Shown in pieces: positions 59,850 through 64,000 of a DNA stretch of 64,000 nt. The position numbers and the translations under genes were made by a program. This DNA comes from Sparassis latifolia. Taxonomy: Eukaryota > Basidiomycota > Agaricomycetes > Polyporales > Sparassidaceae. Every line of letters starts with the position of its first letter. Position 1 is the first letter of the stretch. Under the pieces are notes generated by a model. The model was not told where the DNA came from. It was given only the letters and a program-made list of their open reading frames with translations, and ran no database searches. The stretch lies in the NCBI GenBank assembly GCA_018466975.1, contig JAENRS010000022.1, positions 434,001-498,000 of the forward strand. Direction: 5' to 3'.

Positions 59850-60690
59850 GCAGGGTTTTGTCTTTTGGAAGTCCGTCCTTAGCTACTTATCTTGTATATC
59901 TTCCATGCCTCTAGGCAGTATGACATGCATGATAAACTGTATTCGAAACAGGGCATCAAGACAATCTGTCCAATCCGTTTGCAGGTCCGATGACTCGACA
60001 GGCGTTCTAATATCAAACGTCACGCACCTGTTCTTGCCAGAGATCCACGAGAAGACGCTGCATGTTGTAGAACTTTATTGTAAGGTTAAGCAAGACAGAC
60101 GCCAATCACAGTTTCTTCATGTGAGATCATATTGTCAGAGGACGAAGAAAGAATTCCACTAGTAAGGCTAAGCACAATACGCGGTTTATAGCTCTGAAGT
60201 TAGAGACAGGATTCCGTTCATGGGCTCGTGGGGTCGAGATTCCTCCGAGCGCTGAACTAAGTAAAGCTGATTTACTCGCACGAGCTGCCAGACAACAGAG
60301 AGCGTGTCTCCGAAAGATATAAAGCATATCTTTCAACTTGAAGCATTGTTGTACAAGCAGAAGGAGAGGTTGCATGGTCTACCAGAGTTTGTTGAATGAT
60401 TAGGGATAGTACCGTGACTAGATCTGACGCGTCGGTCACGTCACGTGAGTAAAGCGCACAGCGTGACACCCTCAACCTTGTTTCCTCAGTCCTGCCACGG
60501 TGATTGTGAACAAGAGCAAGTAAGCAACAGTACTAGCTGATTTCACGCAAATGTGCAGTGTATAATGTGTCTAGCAGAGTTGGTTTCGCCAAACTTCTGG
60601 CAAGTCGAACACGCTCGGGATTACCCGTTGTCGTGCTTCTTCTGTTCGTCATGGTGGGTCTTTGAAACAACATGAGATCAAACGGTATAC
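59850..60690. other. intergenic, no gene seen
   Basis: Short frames only. It probably contains the promoter and perhaps a first small exon of the F-box gene at 60708. Confidence 0.4.
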
Positions 60691-60707
60691 GCTGATATAT
60701 TTAGGGC

Positions 60708-62061
60708 GTGGAATCGAGATTTGTATCCCAGGTGCCAAGACTTCCCCCAGAGCTCCAAGACATGATCATGGATTATTTACACGATGACAAGCCGAGTCTA
60801 TTATCGTGTTCCTTGGTCTGCCGCTGCTGGATATACTCCAGCCGCCACCACCTTTTGCAGAGCATTTACATTATAGAGGGGAGATGGGCAGGCCATGGCG
60901 TGGTTCAGTTTGCATCCTTCCTGGAGGAGCTTGTCAAAGCAGGGCGGGATCTCCTCTTCATCCCACACGTGCACGAACTACATGTCTTGGGAACGAACGG
61001 CGACGTGCACACATTGCAGGTTTTCGAACGTCCGAACGTTAGCTCATGCGCCATAGCCAGGATCCTCACCCGCTTATCCCGACTGCGCGGCTTGGAACTT
61101 GCCGGGCTGCAGCTGCAGAAGTCCGCGCAGAGTAACCTACCCTGCTCCAAGGCCGCGTTCAAACTTAGCAAACTCAGCTTGGCCATGGTTTCTGGTAGTG
61201 GGGAGGAGTCGCTTGAGGACTTTCTCAGCGTTCTCAGACTCTTCCGACACGTCGAGAACCTACGGTTATCAGGCGTCGAGCTAGATGTAGAAGATGAAGA
61301 TCAGGAAGGCGTCGCGCGGACGTTGTCCTCCGTCGAGCTCCCAAAGGACATGTCGATCAGATTGCTCGTGCTCGACTCCGATAGCCCGGGAGTCAATCTG
61401 TTGTGCGAGCTCTTCCGCAGGGTAGTGGCTGTCGGGATCCTCCAACGATTAAGGGTGACGTGCCATGATCTAGTGGACGTCGCAGCTCTCGGCGAGTTGA
61501 TCAACACGACAGGGGTCATGGACCTGGAACTCCAGTTGAACCCTGGGGTCCTCCAAGGAATAGGCGGAGGTAAGCACATGCACATAGCAATTGTGAATGA
61601 TACCGACGGAAGAATATGTTTGAGCAACAGTTACTCCAGTCGACTGGAAAGCGTTTCAATTGTCGTCGTGTCCTTACCTCAAAAGCATCGGGTTCACCAT
61701 CGATAGTCAAGACCTCGACCTAGTCTATCACTTGCTCAATGCCCAAATCGACATTCTCTCCATCATACCCAGCCAGGTTTCCATCATAATTTTCATAATT
61801 TACATCTACGACGGCGAGGCTTTCTTCAACGATGTGGACAAAACAGATTGGGCTCGGATGGATGCTGTGCTCGATGAGTTTAGCATGAAGCACGTGCTGT
61901 TTCAGATTTGCGATTTGATGCAGCCTCCTCGCCGCCTTCTGCAAAACTGTCAGGACTTGCTTACAACGAAGTTGCCACGGCTCAAAAAGAGGAACTCGCT
62001 CCACTTGCGTTTCTTGGACGCCAGCTCTGATGTGTATGAACACTTGGTATGTACCGAGTAA
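60708..62061 (+). CDS. F-box protein
   Basis: The first large exon reads an F-box, RLPPELQDMIMDYLHDDKPS then LLSCSLVCRCWIYSSRHHLL, close to its start, followed by leucine-rich segments (LSRLRGLELAGLQL, FRHVENLRLSGVEL). The intron from 61569 (GTAAGC) to 61636 (TCCAG) joins GIGG to VDWKAFQLSSCPYLKSIGF in phase. The last exon ends at 62061. The product is ~430 residues. The frame begins with GTG at 60708, directly after a TTTAG acceptor, so the true ATG is probably in a small upstream exon (an ATG before a GTGGGT donor near 60652 is possible). It should act as an SCF ubiquitin-ligase receptor; target unknown. Confidence 0.75.
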
Positions 62062-62079
62062 TATCAGGTTTCTAGAATA

Positions 62080-63264
62080 ACGATAACGTCGGCTTTGTCT
62101 CGGTCTTGAAGAAATCGCAACATAGAAACTCTTGATGCAGGTTGCCACTCTCCAAAATCCAATTGACTCTCCCAAGTCCGTTGCTCTATTCTCGTCCGGG
62201 AAATGTTCACAACGTGTTACATTCGCAGATCCCCAAAACTTTATCCCAGTAAGTACGTGATTAAAATCCAACAGATGCATTCAAGAACAAAGACACCTCG
62301 AGAGTAATCTGAAAAAGTAGGAGGCGACGAGATGATGCAAGATCATTACTAGCAGAACGAGACTAAATGCCATAAGTACGTATCCGCGTCCGTACCGTCT
62401 ACCCAGCCAATGATCGCAATATTCAAAATCACCTTATAGGCCCTTGGGACAGTGCAGGAATCGTACAGGTTGTAATCGCCACGACACCCATTCTCGCGGC
62501 GTACATAGAGTCCCTGGAAGTACCCTCTCAACTCGGTGTGGTGCAATTCCTCACCGAGTGCGCTCGGCGTCGCCTCGCGAAAGTTGCAGTTCAACACCAG
62601 GAGCCGCCTGTATGATTGACGCCGTTCTATCCCTGAACACCCGTTGATCCCACCCACCATTCGCAGTTACAGCCACTGAAGCTAGTGGTACTGATACATT
62701 AGTTTGACGATCTTATCCCCTGGATTAAGTTTTTTTGCTTTCATATTGCTCCGAACTCATTTCTGCATGTACCCTGACCAACTGAGCGGAGCACTCCATC
62801 AAGAGGCGCATTAATTGGTGGCCCGCAATTCATTTTTGAATGGAGAAAATAATCGCCACTACACTCGCAGCGGCGTATGACTGCATCACTGGTGGCGGCT
62901 TCGACAAACGGGTGGTGAAGATTATCTTCAAATTCAACCTGGCCCTTTACTATTTCCGCGAAGGACACATTCAAGGGTGCTCTTGTGACACGGAACACCA
63001 GTTTCGAAGCCACCGGACGAGTCGTCTGGAAATCACTCGAACCTTTTGAACGTCCTATCAGGTGGCCGAAGCGTGCGGTTCCATCACAGAGAACACTCTG
63101 ACAGCTATATGCGCGGCGTGTAACCTGCGTGCTTGGACGAGATGCCATGTACTCGATAGAGTGACTACACTGATTCAAGTGACAACTGACCTGTCTCAGT
63201 AAGGGTGGTGAGGGAGTATTTATACACATTTTCGCCAATTGGTATCCCGACAGCTTCGCACAGC
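62080..63264. other. intergenic with unassigned minus-strand open frames
   Basis: Open frames at 62349-62660 (contains YNLYDSCTVPRAYKVILNIA) and 62741-63150 (contains SVLCDGTARFGHLIGRSKG) have moderately protein-like composition. They have no recognised domain and no clear splice links. They could be exons of one unknown minus-strand gene or relics. Confidence 0.3.
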
Positions 63265-64000
63265 TCAAGCAAATCCACCGGTGGACAACGACGGTGGCAA
63301 CGCACTGTCATCTGCCCCGCACACCACATTGGCGTCGTCTGTCAATTCGAGCTCGATCGTAGAACCGCTCTCAAAGACGTCCCATTCGAGGTAACAGTTC
63401 GATTTCCACGGCACGCCGTCGATGGTGACGTTCTGCCAGCCAAGTCAATTGAGGATAGTCGCGTGTCCCCACACCACGACTGTGCGTACCTGCACGAAGA
63501 CCTGGCCACCGGTACCATTCGCGGGATTCCCCGAGAATCCGTTTGCTTTGATCGTGGTCGTGGTGTTGAAGGCGGGGTTGTAGAAAGAAATCTGAGGGAA
63601 CCACGGTGAGGAAAGCAGATACTGCCGAGTAGCGGGTACAGGATACAGCCCTGCGAGGAAGAACGTGACATAGCTTGCCATAGCACCTGTCATGCTGAAT
63701 AAGATATGCATCATTGTCTTCTCACTATATCTCACCAGAATCTAGAACAACCAGACAGATATTGAAGGGTAATTGCACCAGATGAGACGAAGGTACGTAC
63801 CATCGTTGCCAGGTAAACCGTTGACAGAGGTATTGAACCACTGCGCTATGACCTGCCGTGATCGCTGGGTACTCATGCCCGGGTTGTCTGCGTAATGATA
63901 CATAAAGGGGATTTGTTCCGAGGGCTCATCCGTCTCGTCGTAATAATTCTGGATGCCAACATTTATCAAAAAAATATTCATGGGAAATTCAGTTTCGAGT
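63265..64000 (-). CDS. GH92 alpha-1,2-mannosidase, 3' part (runs off the window)
   Basis: The 5' end lies beyond 64000. The readable part starts with IQNYYDETDEPSEQIPFMYHY, then STQRSRQVIAQWFNTSVNGLPGND. After two introns comes DSGAMASYVTFFLAGLYPVPATRQ, the GH92 signature GNDDxGxMxxxYVFxxxGxYPV, which carries the catalytic base Asp pair. SSPWFPQISFYNPAF and KANGFSGNPANGTGG follow. The last intron (GTACGC donor near 63490) leads to NVTIDGVPWKSNCYLEWDVF and the stop at 63265-63267. A 6-nt exon (63736-63741) supplies part of the signature. GH92 enzymes are calcium-dependent exo-mannosidases; fungal ones are usually secreted. Confidence 0.9.
63736..63741 (-). other. 6-nt micro-exon in the GH92 gene
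   Basis: On the minus strand, ATTCTG lies between an acceptor TTGTTCTAG and a donor GTGAGATA. With one base from the upstream exon (ends GAT G before GTACGT) and two from the downstream exon (GT GCT ATG), it encodes D-S-G of GNDDSGAM. Skipping it would remove two residues of the catalytic signature without shifting the frame. Confidence 0.75.

Noticed and set aside
62741..63268. Continuation of the GH92 gene into this minus-strand frame
   Set aside because: The GH92 reading frame ends at a stop at 63265 in the expected place after the Gly/Ser-rich C-terminus.

Overview
The window is nuclear DNA from a filamentous basidiomycete, most likely an Agaricomycete. Genes are split by many 45-70 nt introns with GTRNGY donors and CAG acceptors. 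The protein families fit this: F-box/LRR-like proteins, fungal P450s with an FGxGxHxCxG haem loop, MYND-finger proteins, a KDZ transposon, and a Crinkler/RHS-type NTPase-nuclease. There are no operons or ribosome-binding sites. Exon-intron models below were spliced by eye from donor, acceptor and phase.

Left part (1-10.5 kb): ordinary gene space. It holds an F-box/LRR-like gene (-), an intron-containing tRNA-Asn, a PIF1-family DNA helicase (-), a small proline-rich coiled-coil protein (+) and a conserved membrane-anchored protein of unknown function (-) with a TATA box.

Rearranged block (11.5-28.2 kb): two inverted copies of a ~4.2 kb module (11502-15692 and 23558-27778) flank a ~7.9 kb spacer. 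Each module is DUF302 3' part, Crinkler/RHS-like NTPase-nuclease gene, an ~0.85 kb unknown unit, then DUF302 5' part. Only one of five DUF302 copies looks intact (27587-28179). The spacer holds a small secreted protein gene, a truncated tRNA-dihydrouridine synthase joined to a truncated DUF302 copy, a pair of 35-bp palindromic repeats and an intact P450.

Housekeeping part (28.7-41.4 kb): NOSIP-type RING/U-box ubiquitin ligase (+), phosphoinositide phospholipase C (-), and two tandem MYND-finger genes (-).

Transposon (42263-51668): a complete 9.4 kb KDZ-type DNA transposon with an 8-bp target duplication and ~355-bp terminal inverted repeats. It carries a transposase gene (now dead) and two companion genes on the same strand. 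Its right inverted repeat was later hit by two small elements, each with its own perfect terminal repeats and target duplication.

Right part (52.4-64 kb): a decaying tandem P450 array (3' fragment, intact gene, pseudogene, 5' fragment; all -), an F-box gene (+), and the 3' part of a GH92 alpha-mannosidase (-) that runs off the window and contains a 6-nt micro-exon at its catalytic motif.
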